Positions 23,501-32,056 of a stretch of DNA of 40,061 nt are shown here, piece by piece. Made by a program: the position numbers and the translations under genes. The stretch is from NCBI GenBank assembly GCA_900315055.1, contig OMXP01000020.1, forward strand, positions 1 through 40,061, written 5' to 3'. Below the pieces are notes generated by a model, which was given only the letters and a program-made list of their open reading frames with translations, was not told where the DNA came from and did not search any database. Source of the stretch: an uncultured Lachnospiraceae bacterium (GTDB taxonomy: Bacteria > Bacillota > Clostridia > Lachnospirales > Lachnospiraceae). Position 1 is the first letter of the stretch. Each line of letters begins with the position of its first letter.

Positions 23501-24991
23501 GTCAGCCTCGATACGGTCATAGGCTTTGACGGAGGCAGTCAGCCCCGCGATCTTTTTCTCTGCCTGTATGATCTGTCCCCGAAGATCTTTCTGCGCCTCT
23601 TTTGCCTTCCGGATGCCGGCCTCTGCCTCATCCTTTTCCGCAGCTGCGGCATCACGCTTCTGGCCGGTTTCCTTCTCCTGCTCCTGATACCAGCGGTTCA
23701 GAGAAAATCCAAGAAAGTTCCGCTCCGGAGCAAGTTCCTGCTCGTTTTGTCTTGCGACCTCCATCTGCTGCAGGATGCCGGAAAGATCCGCCTTCGCAGA
23801 GAGAACATCTGCAAAAAGGCCGGCAAGTTCGAGCCGGTGCTGGGAGGCAATCGTCTCCTGCTGTTCCTCCTTCTTGTCGTCAAGCTCCTGCCTTGCCTCT
23901 TCCTGCCTTTTGGTTTTCTGCTCCAGGTTATCCTCTTCTACATACCATCTGCCGGAGAGCTCCTCATAGGTGAGCTTTTTCAGCTCGTCCTCCACCTGGC
24001 TGATCTGATCCTCCTCAGCCGTGGCATCGAAGGAGGCGTCCTTTGCAAGTTTCTCCATGTCAGACCTGAAGGAGAGGATGGTCGAGAGTTCATCAAGTCT
24101 TGCGCATTTTGCGCCGACAAGAGCCTGCGACTTTGCAAGGAGCGTCTTTCCGTCTTCCCGGAAGAGCTGCACGGTATCTCTTCTCCGGATCTGGGTTTCG
24201 TTCTGCGCGCAGGAGAGGATGTACTTCTCCGTGAGGTCCTGATACCCCCGCATCCTGCTCCCGTCGGTATCATCCGGGTTGGAGCCCCGGGTCAGCTTTT
24301 TCTCGATCTCGTCGAGAAACCACTTCTCGATGAGGTCCTTTTCCGTCTTGCAGTCGGAGAACAGTTCACCGAGGCCGCTCTCCTGTTCGTTGACCTTGTG
24401 GATGATGTTCTCCCACTCCCGGTAGTTGATCCGAAACTCCTGAAGACGCCGGAAGTACTCCCGGGACTGGGCACTGTTGTTCATGTCAAAGGATGCGAAG
24501 TCCATCTCCGGATTTCTCCGGTACTGATCAAAGAGGGTTTTGCACTGACCGAAGGTTTTGAGATGCACACTCTTCCCGTCATGTTCAATGACAGGAAGAT
24601 GCGTGATATCGTTCTCGCAGTCCTCACGGTAGGCGCTGATCACGTTCTGGATTTCCAGCTGGTCCTGCCCGGAATCCTCAAGTTTTGGATTCTTCCGGAC
24701 CATCATGCCGGTCATTACATATCCCGCTCCCTGGTCGAGTGCCCACTCCACAAGAATGAACGAAGGCTGTGGAGAGGTGAAGTAGGACGAGAACTTCCGG
24801 TTCTTCACGTTCCGGTACCTTCCATGCACAAAGGGTGCCGTGATCATCTGCACGAGCACCGACTTTCCGCCGCCGTTCTGGAGCGACAGGAGCGTGCTCT
24901 CCCCGTTCAGGTCAAAGGTCTCGTCGGAGATCCTGATCGCATCGTGGTTGTAGTTGATGTTGATCATGCGAATGCGGCTGATCTTACTCAT
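20516..24991 (-). CDS. jetC: Wadjet-type SMC ATPase JetC
   Basis: A 1491-residue SMC/MukB-like protein. The N-terminal head has Walker A LQNGGGKSVLVQ (about 37-48). Two long heptad-rich coiled-coil arms (about 270-650 and 770-1200, very rich in Glu, Lys, Gln and Leu) flank a compact hinge-like segment (about 660-765). The C-terminal head has the ABC signature NSGGEGFVSAF (about 1357) and a Walker B ending VLVMDNPFG (about 1397), followed by NTQLICLSAL. The Walker B acidic pair is Asp-Asn, not Asp-Glu. In Wadjet this protein is the loop-extruding motor, working with JetA (kleisin) and JetB (kite). The start is the ATG at 24991, six bases after AGGAGG, overlapping the jetB end by 8 bases. Confidence 0.87.
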   Translation of the reverse strand: MSKISRIRMININYNHDAIRISDETFDLNGESTLLSLQNGGGKSVLVQMITAPFVHGRYRNVKNRKFSSYFTSPQPSFILVEWALDQGAGYVMTGMMVRKNPKLEDSGQDQLEIQNVISAYREDCENDITHLPVIEHDGKSVHLKTFGQCKTLFDQYRRNPEMDFASFDMNNSAQSREYFRRLQEFRINYREWENIIHKVNEQESGLGELFSDCKTEKDLIEKWFLDEIEKKLTRGSNPDDTDGSRMRGYQDLTEKYILSCAQNETQIRRRDTVQLFREDGKTLLAKSQALVGAKCARLDELSTILSFRSDMEKLAKDASFDATAEEDQISQVEDELKKLTYEELSGRWYVEEDNLEQKTKRQEEARQELDDKKEEQQETIASQHRLELAGLFADVLSAKADLSGILQQMEVARQNEQELAPERNFLGFSLNRWYQEQEKETGQKRDAAAAEKDEAEAGIRKAKEAQKDLRGQIIQAEKKIAGLTASVKAYDRIEADYNRRFGRSLLRSIDGTYPDGMLQKEEEDVQSAAKSCKKEQASLSAELSTMEGKIRSAKDAKKAALDAVYENQRQQEIADQTLRELENEIGVRKDILKYASLSEENLYSTDRILEALSAKRSALDDKVRALTLELSSMDNELQSLTNGKSVELPKALHEALEKLGIAEVSGLQWTRRNGRSKEENRALLQAHPFLPYALIVSREELQRLHDAHLSIYTTSPIPLVTRESLAEGSAEGEDGPVRASDGTLFYMLFNEHLLDEKELVRMIEELKGRRQNTFSRLQETRQESDAYFRRAEILRSQKLTLDGYTKAQKDVQDLAAEREALLLKQKNAEDAESALLDRKQLLQKSIEEAGRKLEALAGQERDLKTLQEQYQVMLEDAAERKRQECLRADLTEKEKEEAQTESSLGLRDRELIRAIAELSGALKDLTARHAKYAAFASCEKPDSIPETALADAAAMEARFAAIEERTSGRLRGLEEDRTRAQKSLDQAARKLENKEKRYGMEQGDYEGVTYSEEEDDHLSRVLNRIGRELEALQGALTKASSDAAVAKSRCDTALQRIREETGFEEPMDKREVSKKDFAGLRKKLAAEKEEHVKQKNALERKAQLYTNMQVMFDGYERESGMEDEKELEEDFTTYSSDALRAFGSDLMSTYRRLEQEQKDTAEDLRMVLDTIGKKPAYQEEFFQRPIQTLKLVLQKGDAGQVESHLSDILLSIDRTMEKLSVDLAFVERDRKQLIGQLFDYVRSVHAELGKMDANSTIRLHERAVKMLKIVTPSFEDNESIYRARLEEMFDHLVKTGLESLKSAPESTALHDLVGRSLTTRQLFDGVVGTANVHLQIYKVETDREVQISWSEVASNSGGEGFVSAFVILSSLLYYMRRDENDIFADRNEGKVLVMDNPFGVASSAHLLRPMMEMAKKNNTQLICLSALSGGEIYDRFDNIYVLNLVHSASNRSQQYLKSTHKSGAQVETISSARVEVQDGEEPVNEKDLLF

Positions 24992-25712
24992 CGCTTTCCT
25001 CCTCTCCCGTATGGCGCAGCACCGAAAGAACGCGCTCATAGTTGACCCTGTTCAGAAGGTTCCAGTCCATGAAGTGGTCGAGTTTTGGCATGGTCTTGAT
25101 CATCTCGTCCTTCTCGATATAGGCGATGAGCCCCTGTTCCTCGAGGAAGTGGAGGATATTGTAGAGAAAGCCCTCCTTTGTGGTACGCCGCCTCGAGAGA
25201 GCATTGTCGGAGCGCAGGGACTCCCAGGCATGCTGCATCTCGGAGAAGGCCATGCCGACCCTTGCCTGTTCGTTCCGGTCATACCGGTCACACCCTTCCT
25301 TCAGGTAGGAGCTGATTTTGTTCTGCAGATCCCCGGTCCGAAGAAAGTCCCGTGTTCTCGCGCTCGTGCCCTGCCCGTCATAAAACTCGACGAGGATCAC
25401 GAGAATCACGAACATCGCAAGGTAGTAATCCCGGTTCATCGCGTTGCTGCGGCACAGTCTCTCCTTCAGTTCCTGCCTCGAGTAGCCAAAGTACAAATTG
25501 TCCTCCTTCGGGATCAGATAGATGACATCGGCATAGCGCTCGATGTCGCAGCGGGAGAACTCTCCCTGCTGCTTCACCAGCATCTGAACCTCGGCGCTCT
25601 GCGTAAAGGCACGATACAGGGAAGGGTTTGCCTCCTCCGAAAGTTCATGCTTTTCCACCAGCACGGAAAAGATCTCCTGTGCCTTCTGAATATCCTCATT
25701 CTCATAACTCAT
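24984..25712 (-). CDS. jetB: Wadjet-type JetB (MukE-like kite subunit)
   Basis: A 242-residue protein between jetA and jetC. It is soluble, rich in Glu, Arg and Tyr, with a helical N-terminus (NEDIQKAQEIFSVLVEKHEL) and two winged-helix-like parts, including EGFLYNILHFLEEQGLIAYIEKDEMIKTMPKLDHFM near the C-terminus. These features fit the kite/MukE role; I cannot name the family from sequence alone (DUF6063-like is my best guess). It overlaps both neighbours: its start lies inside the last codons of jetA and its last 8 bases overlap jetC. The ATG at 25712 (MSYENEDIQ) is preferred; one five codons upstream (25727) directly abuts GGAGG, leaving no spacing. Confidence 0.75.
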   Translation of the reverse strand: MSYENEDIQKAQEIFSVLVEKHELSEEANPSLYRAFTQSAEVQMLVKQQGEFSRCDIERYADVIYLIPKEDNLYFGYSRQELKERLCRSNAMNRDYYLAMFVILVILVEFYDGQGTSARTRDFLRTGDLQNKISSYLKEGCDRYDRNEQARVGMAFSEMQHAWESLRSDNALSRRRTTKEGFLYNILHFLEEQGLIAYIEKDEMIKTMPKLDHFMDWNLLNRVNYERVLSVLRHTGEEESDE

Positions 25713-27330
25713 GGTCGGCCTGTGCATCCTCCACTTTCAGACAGACATTGGAGCAGCGGATGGTTTTTTCTTTCCCATCCTCTGCAGGGACGTGTTCAAA
25801 AACCACCGGACTGTGGTCCTTCAGCCGGTAGATCAGGATCCTGTGAATTCCCGAAAGCTTTGGGTCTTCGTCAAGAATATTCAGGACCATCAAAGAGAGT
25901 TCAAAGGTCTCCGGGGCTTCAATGAGATACTCGGACCGCTCTCTGCGAAGCGCATCGATGTCGAGCACCTGAGCCCTGAGAAGCTCCACCATGATCTCCT
26001 TGAAGATTCCGACGTTTGGAAGAAGCTCCTGCCGGAGAGCGGGATCATCTCTCGTTGCAAGATCGAGCTGATAGAGTGTCACCCGGCCGGTCTTTGCAAG
26101 TTCATGCAGAATCAGTCTCAGGCACTTCTCATAACGGGAAAGCTTTTCCTTCCGCAGTCTTTCCTGCTCCCGCAGCCATTCTTCCTCGTCGAAGTCTTCG
26201 GTCTCAACGCTCTCCCCCTCGGCCTGTGCGTAGTGCACGGACTGCACCTGCATCGCCTTGTTGATATTGAAGATCTTTTCCGGGTCCCGGACAAAAAGCG
26301 GAGAGAGGAACCGGTTCAGATCCCACAGAGGCTCCGGATTGTCGAGGATGGGATCAAAGAGCTTTTCGCGAAGCGGGAAGCGCTGTACTGCAGTAAAGGC
26401 AGAGACCTTCTCGAGTTCCTGACTGTAGAGGCTTCGAAGGTCGAAGTGCCCGTTCAGGATGCGCTGGTACTCGTCGATTGCCCGGGAGAGATAGGACTCG
26501 ATCTCCACCAGATTCGAGAGCCGCTCCTTCTCCGCCTCGTCAAAGCGCGCCGGGTCCATGCCGCGAAGTTCCATCTCCCGCTTCCGGACGGTTTCCCGGT
26601 ACCCCGCAAACTTCTCCCTCGTGCTGTCGATGGTGTCGAGGTCCTCCTCGAGAATCTGCCGGTAATCCGCGGTCTCGTAGGAGAGCGCATTCCTCCGGAT
26701 CTGGAGCATCGCCTCCTGGATCTTCTGAATCTGAATCCGCATGAGGTTGAAGATGTTTTTGACATCATCGAGGGCCTTGTCATAGCTCTGCTTCTCGAGA
26801 TGGAGCTTGAAGATCATCTCGTGGATGGAGAGCTTCAGGTTGTCCTCCACCTCCAGCGTCCCGAGGAGCAGGTTGTATCCGTCGTCGGTGAGATAGTAGG
26901 ACGTCCGCCGCACCTCGCCGTCCACGTAGACGATGCGGTTTGCGATGTAGCTGATGCGGATCTGCTGCATGCTTTTGCTCTCGAAATCAAAGCCCTCAAA
27001 GTACATCGGACTTCCGCCGTTGGAGAGGATTGTATTGATCACAAAGTCGGAAAGCTCATGGCACTGGTCGTAGGAAAGCGGGTGGCAAAAGCCTGTCGCA
27101 TTCAGATCGTCCACATAGACCGTGATGTCGTCCAGAGTGCAGGCCTCCTCCTTCAGGGACTGCTCCATGACAAAGAGGAGAATGCAGTAGATCAGGTTCA
27201 GCTCCTCGTCGGGGCTCTCGATTCCGTAGTCCTTCCAGGTCTGCTTCTGCGAGCTGTTCAGGACCAGCAGGCTGTAGAGCCCGACATTTTTCATGCGCCT
27301 TGCAAAGTTTTTGAGAAATCCGTACTCCAT
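25702..27330 (-). CDS. jetA: Wadjet-type JetA (MukF/kleisin-like subunit)
   Basis: A 542-residue soluble protein, mostly helical. An N-terminal winged-helix-like part (about 1-165) includes VRRTSYYLTDDGYNLLLGTL. A long helical middle (about 165-300) has LHLEKQSYDKALDDVKNIFNLMRIQIQKI split by turns, as in MukF/kleisin bundles. An acidic linker (about 385-400, EDFDEEEWLREQERLR) leads to a C-terminal winged-helix-like part. It resembles the JetA role by position and build; I could not match it residue by residue to a named JetA family. The start codon overlaps the jetD stop by one base (TGATG), a coupling signal, and its end overlaps jetB. Confidence 0.75.
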   Translation of the reverse strand: MEYGFLKNFARRMKNVGLYSLLVLNSSQKQTWKDYGIESPDEELNLIYCILLFVMEQSLKEEACTLDDITVYVDDLNATGFCHPLSYDQCHELSDFVINTILSNGGSPMYFEGFDFESKSMQQIRISYIANRIVYVDGEVRRTSYYLTDDGYNLLLGTLEVEDNLKLSIHEMIFKLHLEKQSYDKALDDVKNIFNLMRIQIQKIQEAMLQIRRNALSYETADYRQILEEDLDTIDSTREKFAGYRETVRKREMELRGMDPARFDEAEKERLSNLVEIESYLSRAIDEYQRILNGHFDLRSLYSQELEKVSAFTAVQRFPLREKLFDPILDNPEPLWDLNRFLSPLFVRDPEKIFNINKAMQVQSVHYAQAEGESVETEDFDEEEWLREQERLRKEKLSRYEKCLRLILHELAKTGRVTLYQLDLATRDDPALRQELLPNVGIFKEIMVELLRAQVLDIDALRRERSEYLIEAPETFELSLMVLNILDEDPKLSGIHRILIYRLKDHSPVVFEHVPAEDGKEKTIRCSNVCLKVEDAQADHEL

Positions 27331-28319
27331 CAGTAGTCCGCCTCATTCAGGATTTCCTGGGGAATATAACAGCCATCGCTCAGGATCTGTTCCATCCGCT
27401 GCACGCTTTCTGTATCAAAGTACGAAAAGAAGGCGCCGGACACGTTCCGGTTCTGTCTCTCTTTCGTTTTGGGAAGCAGAACGCCCTGCCCCTTTTGCAG
27501 CATGGCAAGATAGGCTTCCCCAAAAGGCAGAATCTCGATCCCGTACAGGGACAGAAAACGCTCCCGCAGGTGCTCATAGATGCCGATCCCCTCATAATCG
27601 AGATCCCCGAAGTAGTAGAAATGATTGCCCGGATCCTTCATGTACGGCTCCGCAGAGATGGAAAAGTCCGAAAGGCTTGCGACGGCCTTCTTCCCCGCGC
27701 CGTAGATCAGGGTATCGATGGTTTTGCCAAGAATGGTGTTCTGCCCCGCAAGAAGGTGTGAGCGCATCCCGCAGAAGGGGTCCTTGTTCTCGAGGATCAG
27801 AAGGTTCTGCGGCACAGCCCGGCTTCCCGCATAATAGGAAAAAGGCTCCGCGGTCTGAACGGTGTTGAGAGCGCCTATCTCCAGGCCGCAGTGGGACAGC
27901 AGGGTCTTTCCACCGCCCTGTGACAGAAACTTCTCCCGGTGAAAGATCATGAAGGATCTCTCGTTGACAGAGACCGGGCGGGAGAGCTCCTGTCTGTGAT
28001 CTTTGAAGAATGCCGAGAGAAGCCGTACATCGTCCCGCTCCTTTTCATAGGTGGAGAGGTTTCGCAGGTAGTAATCCACCCGGATCTCCGGTACCGTGTC
28101 ATACAGTAGTTCATCCTTCAGATCCGAGTAATCCCGGTCCTTTGTCATCTCCCAGTAGGAAAGCGCAAGAGCAGGACGGCGGCCGTTGGTCTTTGCCCTC
28201 TGAAGCGGCGTGATCTTCCCGGAATCCAGAAGCGCATGAACGTAATGTACCTGTTCCTCGTAAGGGAGGTTTTCGCGTCCCGCAAGAAGATCTTCAAGCT
28301 TTACCTTCCGTTTTCCCAT
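27330..28319 (-). CDS. jetD: Wadjet-type JetD toprim nuclease
   Basis: A 329-residue protein with a DUF3322-like N-terminal part and a DUF2220/toprim C-terminal part. The toprim acidic residues are visible: Glu in LLILENKDPF (about residue 176) and the Asp-x-Asp in YYFGDLDYEGIGIYEHL (about 238-240), as in JetD and topoisomerase VI subunit A. In studied Wadjet systems JetD cleaves closed circular plasmid DNA after loop extrusion by JetABC. It is the first gene of the operon here, giving the order D-A-B-C. The true start is the ATG at 28319 (MGKRKVKLEDLL), six bases after AAAGGA; the same frame is open upstream to 28958 but that part overlaps the divergent ABC transporter and is not coding. Confidence 0.85.
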   Translation of the reverse strand: MGKRKVKLEDLLAGRENLPYEEQVHYVHALLDSGKITPLQRAKTNGRRPALALSYWEMTKDRDYSDLKDELLYDTVPEIRVDYYLRNLSTYEKERDDVRLLSAFFKDHRQELSRPVSVNERSFMIFHREKFLSQGGGKTLLSHCGLEIGALNTVQTAEPFSYYAGSRAVPQNLLILENKDPFCGMRSHLLAGQNTILGKTIDTLIYGAGKKAVASLSDFSISAEPYMKDPGNHFYYFGDLDYEGIGIYEHLRERFLSLYGIEILPFGEAYLAMLQKGQGVLLPKTKERQNRNVSGAFFSYFDTESVQRMEQILSDGCYIPQEILNEADY

Positions 28320-28359
28320 GCATGTTCCTTTCAGGTCTCCTGTTTTAGTCAGATTGTCC

Positions 28360-28390
28360 TTAGCAAATACTACCACAGATGCCGTATAAT
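28360..28390 (+). promoter_or_regulatory. Candidate promoter of the ABC exporter operon
   Basis: -10 TATAAT at 28385-28390 with a possible -35 TTAGCA at 28360-28365, spacer 19, which is long. The start would be near 28397, 22 bases before the ATG. No equally good promoter is visible for divergent jetD in this 99-base gap. Confidence 0.5.
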
Positions 28391-28418
28391 GCCCCTCGTA
28401 GTGTGGAGAACTACTTAC

Positions 28419-30164
28419 ATGAAAAAGACATCTCATGTCACTCTCTGGCACCACCTCCGCAAGTACCGCCTGTTCTGTGTCCTGGCACCGCTGTTCATGG
28501 TCGGCGAAATCAGCGTCGATCTCATACAGCCGGATCTCATGGCTCAGATCATCGACGACGGAGTGGCCCAGGGGAACCTGTCCCTCGTCCTTTCCATCGG
28601 CATCCGCATGATCCTGCTCGTCATTGCCGGCGGCACCTGCGGCGTCCTGTGCGGCGTCTTCGCCAACATCGGGTCCCAGCGCTTTGGCAACGATGTGCGC
28701 AAGGATCTCTTCTCTCATATCCTGGATCTGTCCTTTGAGCAGACCGACGCCTTTTCCACCGGGTCTCTCGTCACGCGTCTTTGCAGCAACGTGACCCAGA
28801 TCCAGAACCTTGTCATGACCCTGATGCGGGGACTTGTCCGCGCAGGGCTGATGTTTTGCGGCGGTATCTCCATGCTCTTTCATGAATCCCCTCGCTTTGC
28901 CCTCATCGCCCTGTGCGCCCTGCCCTTTATCGTGGCCGCGATCCTCTTCTTCCTTCATAAGGCATCCCCGGCCTACGCCCTCGTTCAGGAAAAGCTCGAC
29001 GGCGTGAACACCGCCGTGCAGGAAAATCTTGCCGGTGACAGGGTCGTGCGCGCCTTCGTGCAGGAGGACGCGGAGCAGAATCGCTTCGACAAAGTCAATC
29101 AGGACCTGTGCGATACGACGCTGAAGGTCAACGAACTGATCGCCCTCCTTACGCCGTACACGAACATCGTCCTGAACCTCTCCGTCATCCTGCTCCTTCG
29201 CCTTGCCGGCAAAGAGGAGCTCTTAGGCAGCAGCCTGCAGTCCGGTGCCGTCATCGCCTCGATCACCTACATGACGATGATCCTCAATGCGGTGACCTTT
29301 CTTGCGGACATGTTCCAGAACCTGACCCGCGCCTTCGCCTCGGTGCGCCGCGTGGAGGAGGTCCTGAACACAGAGCCCGTGATCCGGGACGGGGCAGAGG
29401 CCGAACCCGAACAGGATACCGGAAGCATTACCTTTAAGGATGTCTCCTTTACCTATCCCGGTACGGAAGAGCCGGTGCTCTCCCACATCTCCTTCTCCCT
29501 GAAAAAAGGACAGACCCTCGGCATCATCGGCGCGACGGGCTGCGGCAAGACAAGCCTTGTCCAGCTCCTTCCCCGCTTCTATGACGCGACAGACGGTTCC
29601 ATCCGGATTGACGGAAGGATCGTGAAGGACTTCTCCCTGGCGGATCTTCGGCATCGGATCGCCTACGTCTCACAGAAGGCAGAGCTCTATTCGGGGAGCA
29701 TTTCCTACAACATCTCCTTCGGGCGGGAGAGCGTGACAGATGATGATCTTACAGACGCCGCCCGCATCGCACGGGCGAACGGATTCATCAGGGAGCAGAA
29801 GAACGGATACGACACCGAGGTGACCGAGAGCGGTCATTCCCTCTCCGGCGGACAGAAACAGCGCATCAGCATCGCAAGAGCCCTTGCCGGGAAGGCAGAA
29901 ATCCTCGTCCTCGATGATGCAACCTGCGCCCTCGATCTTGCCACCGAGGCAGAGCTCTATGAGGAGCTCAAAAAGAAGCGGCAAGGCCTCACGAAGGTCA
30001 TTGTCGCCCAGCGCATCCACTCGATCGAGGATGCGGATCAGATTCTGGTCCTCGACCACGGGAAAACGGCGGGACTTGGCACCCACAGGGAGCTGATTCA
30101 GAACTGTCCCATCTACCGCGACATCTGCGAGCTCCAGCTCGGAAAGGAGGCCCTCGATGCCTGA
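28419..30164 (+). CDS. ABC exporter half-transporter with degenerate ATPase site
   Basis: A 581-residue half-transporter: six membrane spans (about 15-300) fused to an ATP-binding domain. Walker A is GATGCGKTS (about 372-380) and the signature is LSGGQKQR. Walker B reads LVLDDATCALD: the catalytic Glu is Asp, and the switch His is Gln in IVAQRIHSI. These changes mark the degenerate partner of a heterodimeric exporter like BmrC/BmrD or TM287/288. The start is the ATG at 28419 (MKKTSHVTLW), nine bases after GGAGAA; the frame is open further up without a good start. Its stop overlaps the start of the next gene, its partner. Substrate unknown. Confidence 0.92.
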   Translation: MKKTSHVTLWHHLRKYRLFCVLAPLFMVGEISVDLIQPDLMAQIIDDGVAQGNLSLVLSIGIRMILLVIAGGTCGVLCGVFANIGSQRFGNDVRKDLFSHILDLSFEQTDAFSTGSLVTRLCSNVTQIQNLVMTLMRGLVRAGLMFCGGISMLFHESPRFALIALCALPFIVAAILFFLHKASPAYALVQEKLDGVNTAVQENLAGDRVVRAFVQEDAEQNRFDKVNQDLCDTTLKVNELIALLTPYTNIVLNLSVILLLRLAGKEELLGSSLQSGAVIASITYMTMILNAVTFLADMFQNLTRAFASVRRVEEVLNTEPVIRDGAEAEPEQDTGSITFKDVSFTYPGTEEPVLSHISFSLKKGQTLGIIGATGCGKTSLVQLLPRFYDATDGSIRIDGRIVKDFSLADLRHRIAYVSQKAELYSGSISYNISFGRESVTDDDLTDAARIARANGFIREQKNGYDTEVTESGHSLSGGQKQRISIARALAGKAEILVLDDATCALDLATEAELYEELKKKRQGLTKVIVAQRIHSIEDADQILVLDHGKTAGLGTHRELIQNCPIYRDICELQLGKEALDA

Positions 30165-31965
30165 GAAGGAAAAAACGCAGATCCGGATCGGGGGCGGCCG
30201 TCACCCCGGGATGGCACAGAACGTCGAAAAGCCAAAGCACGCAAAGGACGCCGCAAAGCGTCTTCTCTCCTACTTTGGCAGAGAGAAGTGGTTCCTTATT
30301 TTCCTCTTTCTTGCGGTTGGCGTTGCAACCGTGACCCAGGTCTTCGCCCCGATCTGTCAGGGCAATGCGATCGATGCGATCTTTGACAGGTCCACGGGAG
30401 GGCTGAAGCGCCTCCTTTTCACGCTCCTTGCCCTCTACATCGTACAGGCGCTCTCGAGCCTTGCGCAGTCGCTCATCGCAGCCCTGCTCTCGCAGCGTGT
30501 GACGCTTCGCATGCGCCATGACCTGTTCCTTAAAATCGACCACCTGCCCGTCCCGTACCTTGACACCCACTCGAGCGGTGACATCATGAGCCGCATGACG
30601 AGCGATGTCGAAAACATCTCCCAGACGATCTCGACCTCGGTGGCCGCCTTTGTCTCCGGCATCCTGCAGACGATCGGCACGATCGTGATCATGTTCCTCG
30701 TGAGCTGGCAGATGAGCCTTGTGACCCTGATCTCGGTGTTTGCATCCCTTGTCGCGACAAAGCTCCTCTCCGGCGTGCAGCGCCGTGCCTTCCGGAAGCG
30801 CTCCGAGGTTCTCGGAGAACTCGACGGATATGCGCAGGAGATGGTCACCGGATACCGGACCATCACCGCCTTCAGCCGGCAGGATCATGTGAAAAAACAG
30901 TTCAATGACGTCTCTGACCGCCTGACAGGCGCCGGCATCCGCGCCGAGATCCTCGGCGGCTCCACCGGTCCCATCATGAACTGCATCTCCAACGCGGGCT
31001 TCGTTCTCGTCGCCCTGGCCGGCGGCTGCGCGGCACTTACGGGGCTTCTCTCCATTGGTACCGTGAGCGCCTTCCTCATCTGGGCAAAGCAGATCTCAAG
31101 GCCCATCAACGACATCGCCCAGCTCTTCGGCACGATCCAGACGGCCCTTGCCGGTGCGGAGCGCGTGTTCCAGCTGATGGACGAGAAGGACGAGAACAAC
31201 GAGGGAACGAAAATTCCGGATCCCATGAAGGGAGAGGTGAAGTTCCAGGACGTCACGTTCTCGTACACGCCGGGGCACCCGGTCCTTACGGACTTTAACC
31301 TCACGATTCGCCCCGGAGAGAAGATCGCCCTCGTCGGAGCAACGGGCTCCGGCAAGACGACCGTCGTAAACCTGCTGCTTCGGTTCTACTTCCCGGACTC
31401 TGGCTCCATCTCCATCGACGGCGTCGACATCAAAGAGATGGACCGCTCCTTCCTTCGGAAAAACACGGCGATCGTGCTGCAGGATACGGTGCTGTTCTCG
31501 GATACCATCGCCGGGAACATCCGCTACGGCAATGCCGGGGCGACCGATGAACAGGTGCAGCAGGCGGCGGTGCTTGCAAACGCCGATCCGTTCATACAGC
31601 TTTTGCCGAAGAAGTATCAGTTCTTCCTGAAGCGCGCCGGCGAGCGTCTCTCCCAGGGACAGAGACAGCTCCTCACCATCGCCCGCGCCATGGCGGCGGA
31701 TCCGAAGATCCTGATTCTCGATGAGGCAACCAGCAGCGTCGACACCAGGACCGAAAAACACGTCCAGAGCGCGATGACGAATCTCATGGAAAACCGGACG
31801 AGCCTTATCATCGCCCACCGCCTCTCCACCATCCGCGACGTCGACCGGATCCTCGTCCTCGACCACGGCCACGTGACGGAGAGCGGAACCCACGAGGAAC
31901 TGCTGAAAAAGAAGGGCACCTACTACGACCTGTACATGACCCAGTTTGCGGGAAAGGCGACGTGA
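30157..31965 (+). CDS. ABC exporter half-transporter, catalytic partner
   Basis: A 602-residue half-transporter with an N-terminal cytoplasmic lead of about 45 residues (MPEKEKTQIRIGGGRHPGM), six membrane spans to about 340, and an ATPase domain. Walker A is GATGSGKTT, Walker B LILDEATSSVD with the catalytic Glu, and the switch His is present in IIAHRLSTI. The signature reads LSQGQ instead of LSGGQ. Walker A and B of this subunit with the LSGGQ of its partner would form the one working ATP site of the heterodimer. It overlaps the preceding gene by 8 bases and is followed by a terminator. A multidrug or peptide export role is likely from the family but the substrate is unknown. Confidence 0.93.
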   Translation: MPEKEKTQIRIGGGRHPGMAQNVEKPKHAKDAAKRLLSYFGREKWFLIFLFLAVGVATVTQVFAPICQGNAIDAIFDRSTGGLKRLLFTLLALYIVQALSSLAQSLIAALLSQRVTLRMRHDLFLKIDHLPVPYLDTHSSGDIMSRMTSDVENISQTISTSVAAFVSGILQTIGTIVIMFLVSWQMSLVTLISVFASLVATKLLSGVQRRAFRKRSEVLGELDGYAQEMVTGYRTITAFSRQDHVKKQFNDVSDRLTGAGIRAEILGGSTGPIMNCISNAGFVLVALAGGCAALTGLLSIGTVSAFLIWAKQISRPINDIAQLFGTIQTALAGAERVFQLMDEKDENNEGTKIPDPMKGEVKFQDVTFSYTPGHPVLTDFNLTIRPGEKIALVGATGSGKTTVVNLLLRFYFPDSGSISIDGVDIKEMDRSFLRKNTAIVLQDTVLFSDTIAGNIRYGNAGATDEQVQQAAVLANADPFIQLLPKKYQFFLKRAGERLSQGQRQLLTIARAMAADPKILILDEATSSVDTRTEKHVQSAMTNLMENRTSLIIAHRLSTIRDVDRILVLDHGHVTESGTHEELLKKKGTYYDLYMTQFAGKAT

Positions 31966-31983
31966 TCAGCCGCAGAAAACGCC

Positions 31984-32031
31984 AAAGACCGGACAGAAGA
32001 GATCCAAACGTTCTCTCCTGTCCGGTCTTTT
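31984..32031. terminator. Bidirectional terminator between convergent genes
   Basis: AAAGACCGGACAG (31984-31996) pairs with CTGTCCGGTCTTT (32018-32030), with extra pairing of AGAGA and TCTCT inside. On the plus strand it runs into TTTTACAG. It lies between the ABC exporter (plus) and the DUF362 gene (minus). Confidence 0.83.
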
Positions 32032-32056
32032 ACAGTTTCCCTGATTTTCCCAGATC

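Noticed and set aside
23747..25045. 432-codon plus-strand open frame antisense to jetC
   Set aside because: A Leu/Val/Arg-rich shadow of the jetC N-terminal part, which has an intact Walker A in the other strand.
25711..27336. 541-codon plus-strand open frame covering all of jetA
   Set aside because: Almost exactly antisense to jetA. The minus-strand frame fits the overlapping D-A-B-C operon and has a structured protein; the plus-strand one has no recognisable domain or ribosome site.
28320..28958. Upstream extension of the jetD frame by about 213 codons
   Set aside because: It overlaps the divergent ABC exporter gene and its promoter, is of unlikely composition, and a good ribosome site stands before the ATG at 28319.
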